Shown: positions 44,401 through 56,255 of the stretch, piece by piece
Layout: each line of letters opens with the position of its first letter
Position numbering within the stretch: the stretch's first letter is position 1
DNA from: Deinandra increscens subsp. villosa
Lineage: Eukaryota; Streptophyta; Magnoliopsida; Asterales; Asteraceae
Direction of reading: 5' to 3'
Assembly: GCA_039602395.1 (NCBI GenBank)
Contig: JBCNJP010000010.1
Coordinates: forward strand, 96,067,729 to 96,131,728
DNA: 64,000 nucleotides
Made by a program: the position numbers and the translations under genes
The notes under the pieces: generated by a model
What the model saw: the letters and a program-made list of their open reading frames with translations, nothing else
What the model was told of the DNA's origin: nothing
The model's database searches: none

Positions 44401-47400
44401 TTTCTGCTAGTATTAGAACTAGGCCTGTTTTTTTGCAATGCCTTCTTGAACTAGTGGTAGTCTCTGGACATGACTCTGTAAAGCCTTGTAAATAAAAGTT
44501 ATGATCAGTATTTGTTGTAACATTCTACTTGCAATTAACTGTTCTCATTCTGCTTCTGGAAAAAATGACTCTTTGGGTAACTAAGTTTACTAGTTGATTG
44601 GGACACTGATATGAACCTAGACTCGAGTCCATATGAGAATCAGAAGTTTCCTTTTTATTATCTGATGGTGTTTCCTTTTTGTTAGACTTACATGTTCATT
44701 TGTTTTTCAACGTCAGAAGTATCTGTTTGAATCAGAGAGATAGTCCTTCTTGAATTGGACTTATTTTGTGTGTTTTCCAGTGAAGTAATTCTATCAAACG
44801 TCTGGTTCTTATCAGACACAATCTATTATTGATCGTAGGAATTGTGGTAGGGATATATATAGATTTTAGCTAAAAGAAATTGAATTGGTTGAATGTTATC
44901 TAAAGTTGGAGGTCAAAGATTTTCCTTTCATGATTATAGTATATTTTTTATTACTAGTTGACAACATACACACATGTTTTCTATTAGATAGAATTTTACC
45001 TATGTTTCTCTTGGAGACTCTGTAGTTGTTGCTTTAGCATTGCAGCTTCCCTCTGCCAGAACTGTAAATATAAAGTAGAGATTTTTAGGGCCTTCTGTGT
45101 AGTCATCATAATTACGTTAAAAAAACATGCAACAAAATATTTTGACATTGTATTTGCTAAGAGAACTTCAGATTGTAGCACACTTAAACATTATGAGGAG
45201 AAATTTCAATGTTGAGAGGAAGCAATACAAATACGAAAGTTGGTGCTTAGTGGCAGTTTTTTTTATCTTGTTTCCTTGTGCCAAATGTGTAAGTAGTCAG
45301 GCGTGAGACTAATGAAGCTCCATCAAACTGAAAATTTACTACAAGTTTAATTGGGCAATAAATTTGGTTTCTGTGTTCTGAGTGTTTAGTTTTTACTTTT
45401 TACTACCAATCATTTATCAAAAGCTAAAAATTAAAGAGAAATGTATCTCATTTTTTTGTTGCTGAAACTAGTATTACTCTATAAAGAAAATAAATACGGC
45501 ACGGCATCTAGATGGTGTTTTGGTTGTTGCATATAGACTTGTACCATGCTGTTCATTAGTTAGGGAACCTAGATATGGCTTAAGCCATTTTTGCTAGCAT
45601 CAAGGCTCACAATAGATTCTATAATATATATTTGTTTACAGTGTAGCCTAGTATGTAGACCGATGGGCCTTAGGGTGTCGCTTAGAGGCGTTCCCTCTTC
45701 TTTGTATGGACTTAAGTAGTCTCCCAGGATGTGGTTTGGACAGTTTTTAAGCAGTATCCCAGGGTATGGTTTGGATAGTTTTCTAACGTTATGCGAGAGT
45801 TTGGATGGTTCATCATGCTTATGATCACTCTCTGTTCTTTTGACATCATCAGGGCCGAAGGATTATTGTATCTGTTTATGTAGATGGCATAATAATCACT
45901 AGGATGACAAGGTCGGGATTACTGGTCTCAAACAGTTCCTTTGGTCTCGCATCTGGATTAGCGGCCTAGGTTGACTTTGGTACTTCCTTGGCATAGAGGT
46001 ATCTCGTTCGTTGTTAGCGTGTTGATTCAGTTTATGGTCACATGATACACTTCACTAGGGTGCTGCTCTTCATGTATTGAGGTTTCTCGAGACTATACTA
46101 GATCGATGGATTTCGTATAGATCGAGGGATTTCGTATTCTAATCATGGTCACAATTATGTAGGTGCATTTATAGAGGAGGGAGATTGACAGATATTGGGA
46201 TTCTCATATACAGATGTATTGTCTCACGACAATCTACGACCAAGGGCAAGTCTTTTACTCAACCTGGGGTGTATGATGCAGGAGATATTGGAGAACAAGT
46301 CAAGGAGATATGTTAGGGTTTATTTAAGATTTTAATTCCTTAATGTTTGAATTATTGAACTTTTTTCTCTTTTTTTATGTATTTAAGGATGTCTAGGTCA
46401 TAGAAATATTTTATTTGTTTTCTCTTTTTTATGTATTGAAGGTCCTAGAATTATTTGTTTTTCGGCTGGAACCATTTGGTTCCAAGCATTTGAGTAAAAT
46501 TGTGACTCTTGAGCCATTTGATCTCTTGCATCATCATCCGGTCTAGTTCTTCTGCTATAGGTATCACAAATGAGCCCAAACTTACTACTGAAGTTCAAAA
46601 GGATTGAATCTTTGTGGTCCCTGCACTTCAAGTTTTCCCAAAAGAATGTGGAACACTTTCACTTTAAAGTTCAATGATCTTAGTCACACGACTTTACCAT
46701 CATCAACAAATGCACACACTCCGCCAAAATAGCCTTTGACAGTGACTGTCTTCCCCTCAATTGTTTTGAATGGGTTGTCACTAGATCCACGGCTGGCTAA
46801 GTAGGATGGAAAAGAAAAACAGATGTCGGAAACATACAATGAGATTTGGTTTTCTTATGTACCATGACTGCTTTTGTCTGAGGTGTGTACTGTCTTAATA
46901 ATTTATCCTCTGGTCAAATAATTTCTTGTTGAATCCTTGTAGGCATATAGTAATTTACCAGAAATCACAGATTATCGAATCTGTTCCTTGCCCATGAAAC
47001 ATGCAGCTCCTTGGTTCTTTGGCAATGATGTTGCTCTTGCTGGTTCCAGGATGAAGAAAGCGGCCTAAATACACATAAAAAGAAGATTGTAGCACAAAAT
47101 TGCTTCTTTCACTAGCATCTCCATATGAAATGGGGAATCAGCTGTGAGCTGCATTCTCTAACTCCTCATTTTGTTTATGACACATGCTGCGTGTTTAACT
47201 TGAAGCGTGGTCTGTTAAGAAAACAACGAACTATTTTTCAATGGAAAAGTTTTAGGGTCTCGCCGTTTTCTCCCTTGCTCCACAGCTAGCTGTTGAAGAA
47301 GAGCGGAGTCTTCCTTTGAATTTCCTAATTCCAGAACAGTTTTAGAAGTCTTTTTAATGACCATTAAATCAAATATAAGAGATAAAGATATGGATAAATA

Positions 47401-50391
47401 ATAAGGGTACTCTTTGTGCAAGTCATCTGTGTGAGAAGTTTTGCTGCTGAAGGTATCTGTCAACTTGCGCAAGAAAATTTGGTAATATTAGATGCGTTAT
47501 AATGCATACTTATGTCATCAGGTACTCCTAAGCATTGATCACACATAGCATCCATAACTCACTATTATGGGATGAATCGTTTCCCTTTTGGAGGTAATCA
47601 GAGTGCCGTATTTTGTCTTTGATATTCAAGATTCGAGAGGGAAGTATGAGAGTGATGATACTAGGATGGAAGATGACGAAACTGCTACTACAGAAATCTT
47701 GACTGGATATAGCAAATGGTAAGAATATCGGTTCAAGCTGATAATTCTAATCATTTCTTAATTCTAAAATGATTTCCTATTGTTTAAGTTCTCATAGTCT
47801 GAAAGCTTTTGTATACGTTTCAGGAGTAGATATTAAAAGAGGGGTTGGGGTTGCAATATTGTCCACCAAGGTTTCAAGAGTAGATCTGCGGCTTGGAAAC
47901 TAGAGGGGAACCACCATAAGTGTAATTGTAATTCGGTAGAAGTACATTATCTACAGTCACTAAACCAAAAAGGTATTGTATATTGATTGTGTGTATAATA
48001 TAGTTACATAAGGCTCTATGTATAAAGTTAGATATTACAGCAGATACCTTTTAGTCTTTGATAATTACAAGCAAGTACATAACCAGTCTATAACCCATGA
48101 AGGAACTTATAGTGTGCATTTCTGGGCAAATCAAAACTGACACCAAATTATGGCTTCCTTGTATTATTTCTTTATTTTTCTAAGCGCCACAAGATTGATA
48201 TACTAGGCACACTTACATAATTACTTGTTTTTTCTTTTTTGCAAGTGCTTCAAAGTATGCTTTCTTGTCATGCTCACAAATTCAGGGTTGTTAGGACTTA
48301 AGAATCATATATACTTCAGTTCTTGGATTGATTATGTTGTGATACATGAATTGCGAGTTATTAACTGCTTACAAGCTTTTGGTGGTGGGCAATCAGCCAA
48401 TAATGATAGTATGTCTTATAAGGGTTATGGTTCCTGATCCACTAATACACAGATACCGGCCAATTACAAATTATCAATCAAGAAGACATGCCCCCTTAGT
48501 TTTTCTTCCTTCCACTTGCTCTACCTCTCTTTATCCTCATGCCACTCAATTTACTTGGTAGCAACGTTTTTTCGCCCAACCTTTTTACAGGCGTTCTGCG
48601 GGTATCACATGCTACCTATTTGGAATCCGGTGAAGAAGCTGAAATGCCATAGATTTATGTTCAAGAAGTTGAATTCAAACTTGAGGTTACCCATCGTGAT
48701 ACTACTCCCATCCAACCGCCAATGTGGATTCACCTAAGGCATTACAACCCACCCAACCCCCACGCACGTGCACATAGAGACTTTGTCGTTCTTGAGGTGG
48801 ATTACCCCACCATCCGAACGACAACTCTGGGTTGTGGGATCACCCTGCTTTTCTTTTTTATAGATTCCACATCTATGTATTTTCTGTTCAACTTCCCATT
48901 TGTATGCTACAAAGACTTATATTTGCCTTAGGATTTTTATTCCCTACTATGGCTCGCCCATGGATTACCTTTTTATTGTATTTAGCTGTGTTACTAATGG
49001 AAACAGAGTTCCATTGCCACAGAAAACAGTAGTTTCTAATCAAGTGTCCTTCCGTTCGTTCTTCCTAAGTACATAACATCCATAAAACTATCAGCTATAT
49101 ATACGGAAAAAAGGCTATTTGAAATGTCAACAGTGAGACAGACAATTGAAGCTAGATCTGAGGAAGTTGGCAGGTAAATTGTCTTCAAGTTCCTTATACA
49201 GTATAAAGCAGGATTGTTTAGGGTTTAGTGGAGTAAAATTGCATGTGTTTTAGGTTGCTATCTGTTAAATAATGTTATATGTAGTCACACTAGATAATAT
49301 CTAGATCTTTCTTGTATCTAGATATTTCTTGTAGTTAGTAGTTAGACATTTATTATGGTTCGATATTTTACACCTTGTTTAGTATAAATAGGGGTTTCAC
49401 CTCTTTTGTATGAAATTATCAGATTAATACACAATCATCTTTATACCAAATCTGATCACATGGTATCAGAGCTTAAGGTTTAAGCTCCTGGTACACTCCT
49501 ACACTCCTGTCCTGTTCCAGTTCTGTCTCAGCACACAGCCTGCATCTGATTCGTTACTGCTGGAAACACTATTCACTGCCCGAACACTGTTCACTGCCGG
49601 TATCACTGTTCACAGTCGGAAATCACCTGTTCATGTTCCTGTCCCAGAAGCCGTTGTTCACGATTCTGATCAGGGCTTGCCTGTACTTGTCCTAGAAGCC
49701 GCTGTTCACTGTTCTGATCAGGGCTTATCTGTTACTGTTCCAGTTTCCTGCTCTTGTTCCTGTCCCGGTTTTTCTGCTCCTGCTCCTGACCTTGGTTTGC
49801 TCCTGACCTTGGTTTCCTGTTTAAAGTTCCTGCTCGTGTCCCGATTTCCTGCTCCAATTTCCTGATCCTGTTCCAGAGCCTGTTCTTGTTTCTCTTTTAC
49901 AAGAAACCTTTTCCAGTTTACTCTTCATGTTCGAGTCCAAGTTGCAGACATAGATTCCCGTTTATACAAGTTGGGCATGATTAACATCTATGCTCCAACT
50001 TGAGGATGAGTGTTAAATAATGTTATATGTAGTCACACTAGATAATATCTAGATCTTTCTTGTATCTAGATATTTCTTGTAGTTAGTAGTTAGACATTTA
50101 TTATGGTTAGATATTTTACACCTTGTTTAGTATAAATAGGGGTTTCACCTCTTTTGTATGAAATTATCAGATTAATACACAATCATCTTTATACCAAATC
50201 TGATCACACTATCTTGAGAAGCAAGCAGGGGGTGTATTGTATTAATGGGAATTTGGTATACGAAGGATCTGGAAGCATAATAAATAAATAAAAGTTGCAG
50301 GTACTTTAAGCTTACCTTGAGCTCTGAAACTGGGCTTGTAAATTGTTGTTCTTCTTTTGCCTTGCGATATCGATCCATCAGCGACTTCATG
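41451..50391 (-). CDS. MADS-box transcription factor, AGL17/ANR1-like (exons 2-7; exon 1 outside window)
   Basis: Exons on the minus strand: 50391-50316 (76 bp), 45061-45000 (62), 42159-42060 (100), 41946-41905 (42), 41818-41735 (84), 41603-41451 (153, stop TAA). All have AG/GT borders, phases fit throughout, and the 62/100/42-bp sizes are the standard type II MADS K-box exon sizes. Exon 2 starts MKSLMDRYRKAKEEQQ; exon 3 FWQREAAMLKQQLQSLQEKH; exon 4 MMGEDLSGLTVKDLQVMESQ; exon 5 DQLLFEEIEELNRK; exon 7 contains HLQLSQPDQHET. The K domain with 'GEDLSGLTVKDLQ' and the LQLSQP tail point to the AGL17 clade (known for root and nitrate-response roles). The MADS domain exon was not found up to base 64000. 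No stop or frameshift is seen. Confidence 0.88.
42726..44030 (+). mobile_element. Copia fragment (LTR end, PBS, gag) in MADS intron 3
   Basis: A possible short LTR remnant (TGTTGAGGGG...TTCTCTCA, about 42726-42818) is followed by a PBS-like TGGTATCACAGCC (42820-42832, one change from TGGTATCAGAGC) and a gag ORF. No integrase, RT or 3' LTR follows, so it is a 5' fragment. It lies in the intron between exons 4 and 3 of the MADS gene, in the opposite orientation. Confidence 0.65.
42996..44030 (+). pseudogene. Ty1/copia gag pseudogene
   Basis: The likely start is ATG 42996 (MADLVAFDQKEK). Recognisable blocks: GLFAYVDGSIPCP in frame 43120-43353, then HIRMLILSTISESAFQHV, SRDLWLSLECAYAPHTASRE, LVISGLCEEYNGLK and HALLADHEYMLK in the frame of 42735-44030. 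These are the usual gag (UBN2-type) motifs of copia elements. A duplicated GTTTGCGTATGTAGAC block at 43060 and 43151 and a frame change near 43240 break it. The zinc knuckle near 43975-44020 reads CTRCGISHIPSNF, lacking one residue and the last Cys. Confidence 0.75.
44031..44999. other. Rest of MADS intron 3, no gene seen
   Basis: AT-rich sequence without recognisable coding or element termini. Confidence 0.5.
45810..46330 (+). pseudogene. Copia reverse transcriptase/RNase H relic in MADS intron 2
   Basis: With frameshifts one reads GRRIIVSVYVDGIIIT (RT active-site region, where the second Asp of YVDD has become Gly), then LKQFLWSRI, WYFLGIEVSRS and, further on, RFLETILDRWI-like sequence. 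This is the standard copia order. It ends near a PPT-like GGGGTGTATGATGCAGGAG at 46265-46285. It is highly degenerate and opposite to the host gene. Confidence 0.6.
46676..46795 (-). other. Short coding-like stretch of unknown origin
   Basis: On the minus strand a frame reads PSYLASRGSSDNPFKTIEGK then TVTVKGYFGGVCAFVDDGK before a stop. Composition looks protein-like, but it is only about 40 codons and I cannot name a family. It could be a captured gene fragment or chance. Confidence 0.25.
47480..49262. other. MADS intron 2 sequence, no gene recognised
   Basis: Several overlapping short ORFs at 48225-49032 in different plus-strand frames show no motif. No element termini were recognised before the TRIM at 49263. 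Confidence 0.5.
49263..49460 (+). repeat. TRIM 5' LTR
   Basis: 198 bp, near-identical to 50011-50208. Confidence 0.93.
49625..49735 (+). repeat. ~50-bp duplication inside the TRIM
   Basis: TGTTCCTGTCCCAGAAGCCG... and TACTTGTCCTAGAAGCCGC... each continue into GTTCTGATCAGGGCTT-type sequence; two adjacent imperfect copies in a CTGTTCC-rich interior. Confidence 0.75.
50011..50208 (+). repeat. TRIM 3' LTR
   Basis: 198 bp; one base differs from LTR1. Confidence 0.93.
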
Positions 50392-50399
50392 CTGGTAAG

Positions 50400-51461
50400 A
50401 GTAGCACATATTTTCTTTAGTTTGTACTAAAATGGTTGAGCTTATATATCGTAATTGCATGCGGTTATTACAAAATAAAAATATGCAGTACGTTACGTAC
50501 AAAGTGGTAAGTTACCAGGGAGATGAAAACATTGATAATCATTTTCTCCATCTAGTACCTGTTAGTTTGTTAACAATCTATATATTTGCGGTTAAAGGTA
50601 AGCTTAGTGGTTCGGAGTTAGTTGAGGAATGCATTGGCTTATATTTCTATCAAGTAAATTTTTGGTCCTCACTCGCTTATCAAAAGGAACTATGGGTTAT
50701 TGGAGGCTGCTGCAGTTTCAATAATTCTAAGATGTTCACAGGTGAGAGTGTTAAGATGTAAAAATAAAAATAAAAAATTGAGCCAGGTGTGTCACAATAC
50801 TAATTTGAGATACTTCTGAACTCATGAGTATGTGTTTGCATGTTTCCATCGATCTGTGCTGAATCTAGGTTCATAAGTGTGTTTGGACAATCATTACTGT
50901 GTTTGTGAGTGTGTGTTGCGTAAAAGTCTTCGGTTGTAGGGGTGTAAATGAGGCAAAGAGAGCTCGACTTTGGCTTGTTTCGAGTTCTGTTTCTAAATCT
51001 CAAGCTTGGCTCGTATCATTTATTGATTATTTAGTTACTTTTTATATTCATTTATGATATATATTTATAAGTATAACTTTTTATGTAACTAATATATTTT
51101 TTATCATCATAAACAAGATAAGACTTGTAAAGATGGTTTGAGCTCGTACGTGTTTAAGCTAGAGTCATTTCGACTTTTTATTAAGACGAATTTGAGTGGC
51201 TCATATCATGTAGTTGGTGGGAAACATTATATAATATTACAAAAAGAAATGGAATCTACTGTTCCTTTCAAATATCTTCTATGCTTCACGCTTGTATGTT
51301 GCGTACACATGCCCCTACATTTGCATCCCACATGTTACTCTACGTATACTTATTTATCTCTTTGCTCTATCAATTACAACACTCATTATCTATCTATCTC
51401 TCATCCTTTATCACGATCAAATTTACGCTCCTTTCTCTCATACTTCATCCGTCTTCGTCTT
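50400..51461. other. MADS intron 1 sequence, no gene recognised
   Basis: AT-rich, with short ORFs only (for example 50432-50761, 51138-51563) and no motifs. No MADS exon 1 is seen. Confidence 0.5.
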
Positions 51462-51700
51462 TGTTGGGATTCTCGAGGCCAAGATACAAAGATTTGGTTA
51501 GATGTGATCGTTTGGGCTACAAACAAAGAAGTCGAAGCATTTGCCAAGGGGGAGCGCGAATGACTCAACGGACTAATTACTATTTATCGTATCACAACAG
51601 GGTGAAGACCATGACACCTCAAGTTTTATGACTAACCGAAGACTTGGCATTAGCGACTTTATTATTTATTGTTGTATTATTTACCGTATCACAACACCAT
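51462..51700 (+). repeat. Partial LTR copy of the LARD
   Basis: TGTTGGGATTCTCGAGGCC... aligned with 52086-52320, truncated at about 51700 where sequence switches to the opposite strand. Confidence 0.8.
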
Positions 51701-51704
51701 TCAC

Positions 51705-51890
51705 TCTGTTAACCGGGCCTCATGAACAAGTGTGTTCATGAGCCCTCGGAACTTCAAAGACTCATGACTAAAATTCTCTCATACAAGCATACATTCCACC
51801 ATGGCATATGCCTCCTATATATACTAACCTAATAATGGCAAACTAGTAAACACTAGTGACTAGTGCCATAAATAATACAAAAGTAAATAA
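51705..51890 (-). repeat. Inverted piece of the LARD LTR
   Basis: CTCATGACTA..., CATACAAGCATACATTCCACC and ACTAGTAAACACTAGTGACT are the reverse complement of the mid-LTR at about 52300-52450. An LTR-derived inverted repeat results. Confidence 0.75.
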
Positions 51891-51994
51891 TGCCTCCTAT
51901 ATATACTAACCTAATAATGGCAAACTAGTAAACACTAGTGACTAGTGCCATAAATAATACAAAAGTAAATAATGCCTCCTATATATACTAACCT
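51809..51994. repeat. 82-bp tandem repeat, 2.3 copies, within inverted LTR piece
   Basis: TGCCTCCTATATATACTAAC recurs at 51809 (as GCCTCC...), 51891 and 51973, exactly 82 bp apart; the unit holds CACTAGTGACTAGTG. Confidence 0.9.
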
Positions 51995-52085
51995 CACGAT
52001 GCTAGCTTTGCAAGATTACAAGAACCGTTGTCACAAGAGTTGAATTACTTACTTTGTTTGTTCCATCTACCAAATAGGGGGAGAT

Positions 52086-52673
52086 TGTTGGGATTCTCGA
52101 GACCGAGATATCAAGATTTGGTTAGATGTGATCGTTGGGGCTACAAACAAAGAAGTCGAAGTATTTGCCAAGGGGGAACGCAAATAACTCAACGGACCAC
52201 TTACTATTTACTGTATCACAACACGGTGAAACCATGACACCTCGAGTTATATGACTAACCGAAGACTTGACATTAGTGACTCTATTATTTATTGTTGTAT
52301 TATTTATGTCAATAGTCACTAGTATTTACTAGTTTGCCATTGCTAGGTTAGTATATATATGAGGCATATCCCATGGTGGAATGTATGCTTGTATGAGAGA
52401 GTTCTAGTCATGAGCCTTAGAAGTTGTGAGGGCCAATGAACACACTTGAGGCACGGGTATGAGTGGGACACGTAAATGCAATCATTCGGTTATCTTTGTT
52501 TATCTATCTTCATCTTGTTCATCACACTATCTACTAGTTCTTGTTTTCCTCATCGTCATCACATCTCACACACTATATTTGTTCTAGTGTTTATTTATTT
52601 TACAAAGTGAGTGCATAATGGCTTGATCCGCTTCCGCACCGAAACCAAGTTCTAGCCCGCTCTTGGTTTTTCA
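52086..52673 (+). repeat. LARD 5' LTR
   Basis: TGTTGGGATTC...TTTTTCA, 588 bp, followed by the PBS at 52676. Matches 57760-58351. Confidence 0.85.
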
Positions 52674-52675
52674 AT

Positions 52676-52687
52676 TGGTATCAGAGC
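52676..52687 (+). promoter_or_regulatory. Primer-binding site of the LARD
   Basis: TGGTATCAGAGC, two bases after the 5' LTR. Confidence 0.85.
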
Positions 52688-53587
52688 CATGGTCGAGAAA
52701 ACGCAACCTCACGGTTGGTTTCTCAACCTTGCCCTCTTATGCTCGTTTTTGTAACAAACAGAGATGAATTTTTGTTCTTGAAAATGTTTTGAAGTCTCAT
52801 CCCAAGTTTATTCAAAACCTATATTTTCTACTATGTTCTTGATATTTTATTTGGGTTTGTGTGTTTGAATCTGTCAACACAAAACAAGAAGTGAGTTCCT
52901 GTTGAGTTTACTCAAACTCAAAACTCCTCCCAAAATATGCATTTTTGATATTCTACGGATGTAGAATTCTTTAGTCAAAAGTTTTGATTAAATTTATTTT
53001 ATTCGTGAGTCCCTAGAAATCTTCAATAGTGAGAGTGGGTATATGCAGATTTACCTTTATCCCATACCCTCTCTCATCATACCAATCATTTACCCACTTT
53101 CATCAACTAACCCGTATCTCTCTTCTTACACGTTTTGTCCATCCCTTTTTTCCTCTCTCATCAGATGTACTATCATCTTGTCCATACCAATCTCTCTCTC
53201 TTCAAGGTCTTGTGAACTGCACTATCTCTCTCCTCTCGAAAACATGAGAGCAAAATAGACAATTCATTATGAGTTACAGGTTATAGAGAAGATGATGAAG
53301 ACGAAAAAGCTTAGAAAAAATATGATATGATACGAGACTGTAGCTCGTTCAAAGCTCTTGTTCATTTATTATAAGGGTGACGATGGTTATGTACTCCGTT
53401 CTGAGCGACGATTGAAAGAGATGAAGAAAGCGGGTTATGCCTACGTGTTGGCATTTCGGTTGTTGTTATGTTCACAGATCTGGGTTTATATCAAGGTCGA
53501 AGATTGAAGCAGGTTGTTATCAGGGTTTCTAGTTCGAACTAGGTTGACGAAGATGATGGTGATTGGTCGATGGTAGGGCTACCTACC

Positions 53588-53950
53588 AGAAGAACTCTGT
53601 TCCGGTTCAACCTACTCAGCGGTTGAACATTGTTCCGAGACAACATCTGCTGCTTCGTGAGAACCTTTAGATTCCGAGAGAACTCACTTTCCAAAAACAA
53701 CTCAATCAATTCCGGAAGAACATCGTAGGTCCGTCCCTGTTTCCGGTTGAACCTGCATGACCGAAAGAAAACTTCCGACAGAACTCCTTCAAACGGAAGA
53801 ACAAAAGTTCCAAGTGAACTTAGAATTTTTTTCGGAAGAAGACCTCCGTTCCGACAGAACCAAGAACACCAGAAGAACTCTTCTGTTCCATGAGAACCTC
53901 TACCTTTCCGACAGAACTTATGCACCGTGAGAACTTCTGCTGGAAGTTCA
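53588..53950 (+). repeat. Array of GTTC-N5-GAAC-like motifs in the LARD leader
   Basis: GTTCCGACAGAAC, GTTCCATGAGAAC, GTTCCAAGTGAAC and many half-motifs (TTCCGAGAGAAC, TTCCGGAAGAAC) recur every 20-40 bp. The 128-codon minus ORF through it is repeat-driven. Confidence 0.7.
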
Positions 53951-54399
53951 TAGTTCTACCGGAAAACCCTCTAATTCACAACAGGTCGCTAAAGATGCTT
54001 ATGTTTGAAGCATAGGCCACCGAAATATGGTTCTATTCATTTTGTGGTCACCGAAGAACATTTTGTTCGAGTTCAAATTGCCGGAGACGCTGCTAGTCGG
54101 AATTCCATTCACCGGAATTACGGGTTTCACCGAAAAATTGGGTCTAGAAGTTATTTTCTGTTGTTAATCGACAGCCAAAGCAAACGACAAAGTCCTGTGG
54201 ATCCGCTGAGGAAGTGGAAGCCATTTTGGAAGAAGCTATTCAGGAACAAAGGGAACATTTTATACTTCAGGAACAAACAACCTAAACAAATTGATAACCC
54301 TTTTCAATCATTTTTTCAATAGAATCAAAAGGGTACTCAAGCGTTTCGGATTCAAATCAAGAATTCTACAGTACGAAACAACATAAAAACATATTCATT

Positions 54400-54445
<46 letters not shown>

Positions 54446-54448
<3 letters not shown>

Positions 54449-55373
54449 AAACTATATAATAAACAAAAAGTTTGTTCCTACTTTAATTAGTAAAAAAAGA
54501 CACTTGTCATCACCACAAATTTTTGGATTAAATCTAAGTTTAAATAAATAATTATCCAAATAGTAAATTTCCATATTAGGGTTTATTTAGTTTAAACTTT
54601 TAATAAGTAATTATCCAATAATTAATTATTAAAATACAAATTTTTATATTAAAGTTGGTAATTATCCAAATACTAAATTTTAGTATTAAGGTTAATATTT
54701 TATTCAAGATAATATTTTTATTGCTTATATATTATTTTATTAAAATAATATATTTTATTGCATATACTTTAGTACATTAATATAATACTTATAATACTTT
54801 ATTCATAATAATATTTTAACTAAATATTATACATGTATTATAAAATATTTTATTCCATTATCATCTATTATTATAAAAGGAAAGTTTTTGGACACATTTC
54901 ATTCTCACATTCAACCTCATAATATTTTTTCCTCTTAAACCATCCCCTCTTATTTTTAGTTTTTGTATTTTCATGGCAATAAATAAAAATTATTTATTGT
55001 ATGGATAATCACAAGCCTAATTAATCAATTAATTTTTATTTTCATGACAATAAGTAAAATATATTTATTGTAGGGATAATCAACCACCATAATTAATCAA
55101 TTATTTGTATTTCCAAGGTAATAAATAAAATATATTTATTGCAGAGATAATCACTAACATAATTAAATAATTATTTAAAAAAAAACTTTTTTCTTTTAAA
55201 AAGAAAAGTTTTAGATATATATATCCGACTTTTTATTTATTGCATCCTAAATTATTTAATAACTAATTATTTAATTACTAAATTAAATATATAATATAAT
55301 TTACTAAATTACAATTTAAAAAGTTCTATAACATTTTTATCGCAGCCGTGCGATGCACGCGGTATAAAAACTA

Positions 55374-55374
<1 letters not shown>
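54446..55374 (+). mobile_element. Non-autonomous Helitron (929 bp)
   Basis: 5' end TCTAAACTATATAATAAAC after A; 3' end a GC-rich hairpin CCGTGCGATGCACGCGG, seven bases (TATAAAA... ) and CTAG, followed by T. This fits Helitron rules (A|TC...CTRR|T with a hairpin about 10 bp from the end). The interior is AT-rich and non-coding. It is inserted in a (TA)n tract. Confidence 0.75.
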
Positions 55375-55430
<56 letters not shown>

Positions 55431-55444
55431 TAGATAGATAGATA

Positions 55445-56239
55445 GGGTAAGGATCATGTAAAAACCACATCTTTTTGCGAAAACCTAAAAACTAATACTA
55501 AAACCTTCATAACTTTTTCATACGATCATATTTTAAAAAAAAATTGAACCAAAAACCTTAGAATTATAAGTTCTTTAATTCTGGAAAAAGTTAAAAAAAA
55601 ACTTTAACGTCTCGTCATTTTTTTATTAGTGCACATGTGCACTAATAATAAAACTCATACATATAGTATGCGTTAATGTTTTTTTTTAGAAAAATCGCAT
55701 CAAATACGTTATAATTTTGTTAGTTTTTCGTGGTTTTTTATTAGTGCACATGTGCACTAATAAAAAAGCACTTTATATGTGTCGTATATATTAATATTCT
55801 AAAAGAGAAATTGCACCATAAATCTTATAATTGTGTTATCTTTAATTCTGAAAATATATTAAACGTTTTAATTTTTTTTTTAATTTTATGCTACACATGT
55901 GCACTATAACTAATAGTTATAGTGCATATGTAGAATTATTATTAGTTCTATGAATATTTTAGTTTTTTTTAAATGTTTTTAACCTAAACAATATGTTTTC
56001 GCATGACAAATCTCATTTGTGTAGTACTAATGAAAATGGTGCATATGTGCACTAATAATACACATGTGCACTAATTTTTTTTCGAAATATCAATTTCTTT
56101 TCCAGAATCAAAGACAATAGAATTTTAAGATTTTTGGTGCAAGTTTCATAGAAAAATATTAACGTATGTAAAAGTTATGAAGGTTTTAGTGTTAGTTTTA
56201 GGTTTTCACAAAAAAAAAGTTTTCGCAGCATCCTTACCC
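55445..56239. mobile_element. Foldback MITE copy 2 with internal GCACATGTGC palindromes
   Basis: TIRs GGGTAAGGATCATG and (reverse complement of right end) GGGTAAGGATGCTG, extending about 90 bp with TTTTTGCGAAAACCTAAAA and ACTTTTTCATACG. TA duplication at 55443-55444 and 56240-56241. Internal palindromes read AGTGCACATGTGCACT here, versus ATTGCACATGTGCAAT in copy 1. Confidence 0.85.
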
Positions 56240-56255
56240 TACATATATATATATA

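Larger units (their letters stand above)
49263..50208 (+). mobile_element. TRIM (short non-coding LTR retrotransposon) with TSD
   Basis: Two 198-bp LTRs, 49263-49460 and 50011-50208, start TGTTAAATAATG and end CTGATCACA. By eye they differ at one base (GGTTCGATA/GGTTAGATA), so the insertion is very recent. The PBS TGGTATCAGAGC abuts LTR1 at 49461 and a purine-rich GAGGATGAG abuts LTR2. The 550-bp interior encodes nothing recognisable. The target duplication CTATC is present at 49258-49262 and 50209-50213. A TATA-like TATAAATAGG lies near 49384. It sits in MADS intron 2, about 100 bp from exon 2, opposite to the gene. Confidence 0.93.

Noticed and set aside
53539..54322. ORFs in the LARD interior
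   Set aside because: Built from GTTC...GAAC repeat sequence; no gag or pol motif.
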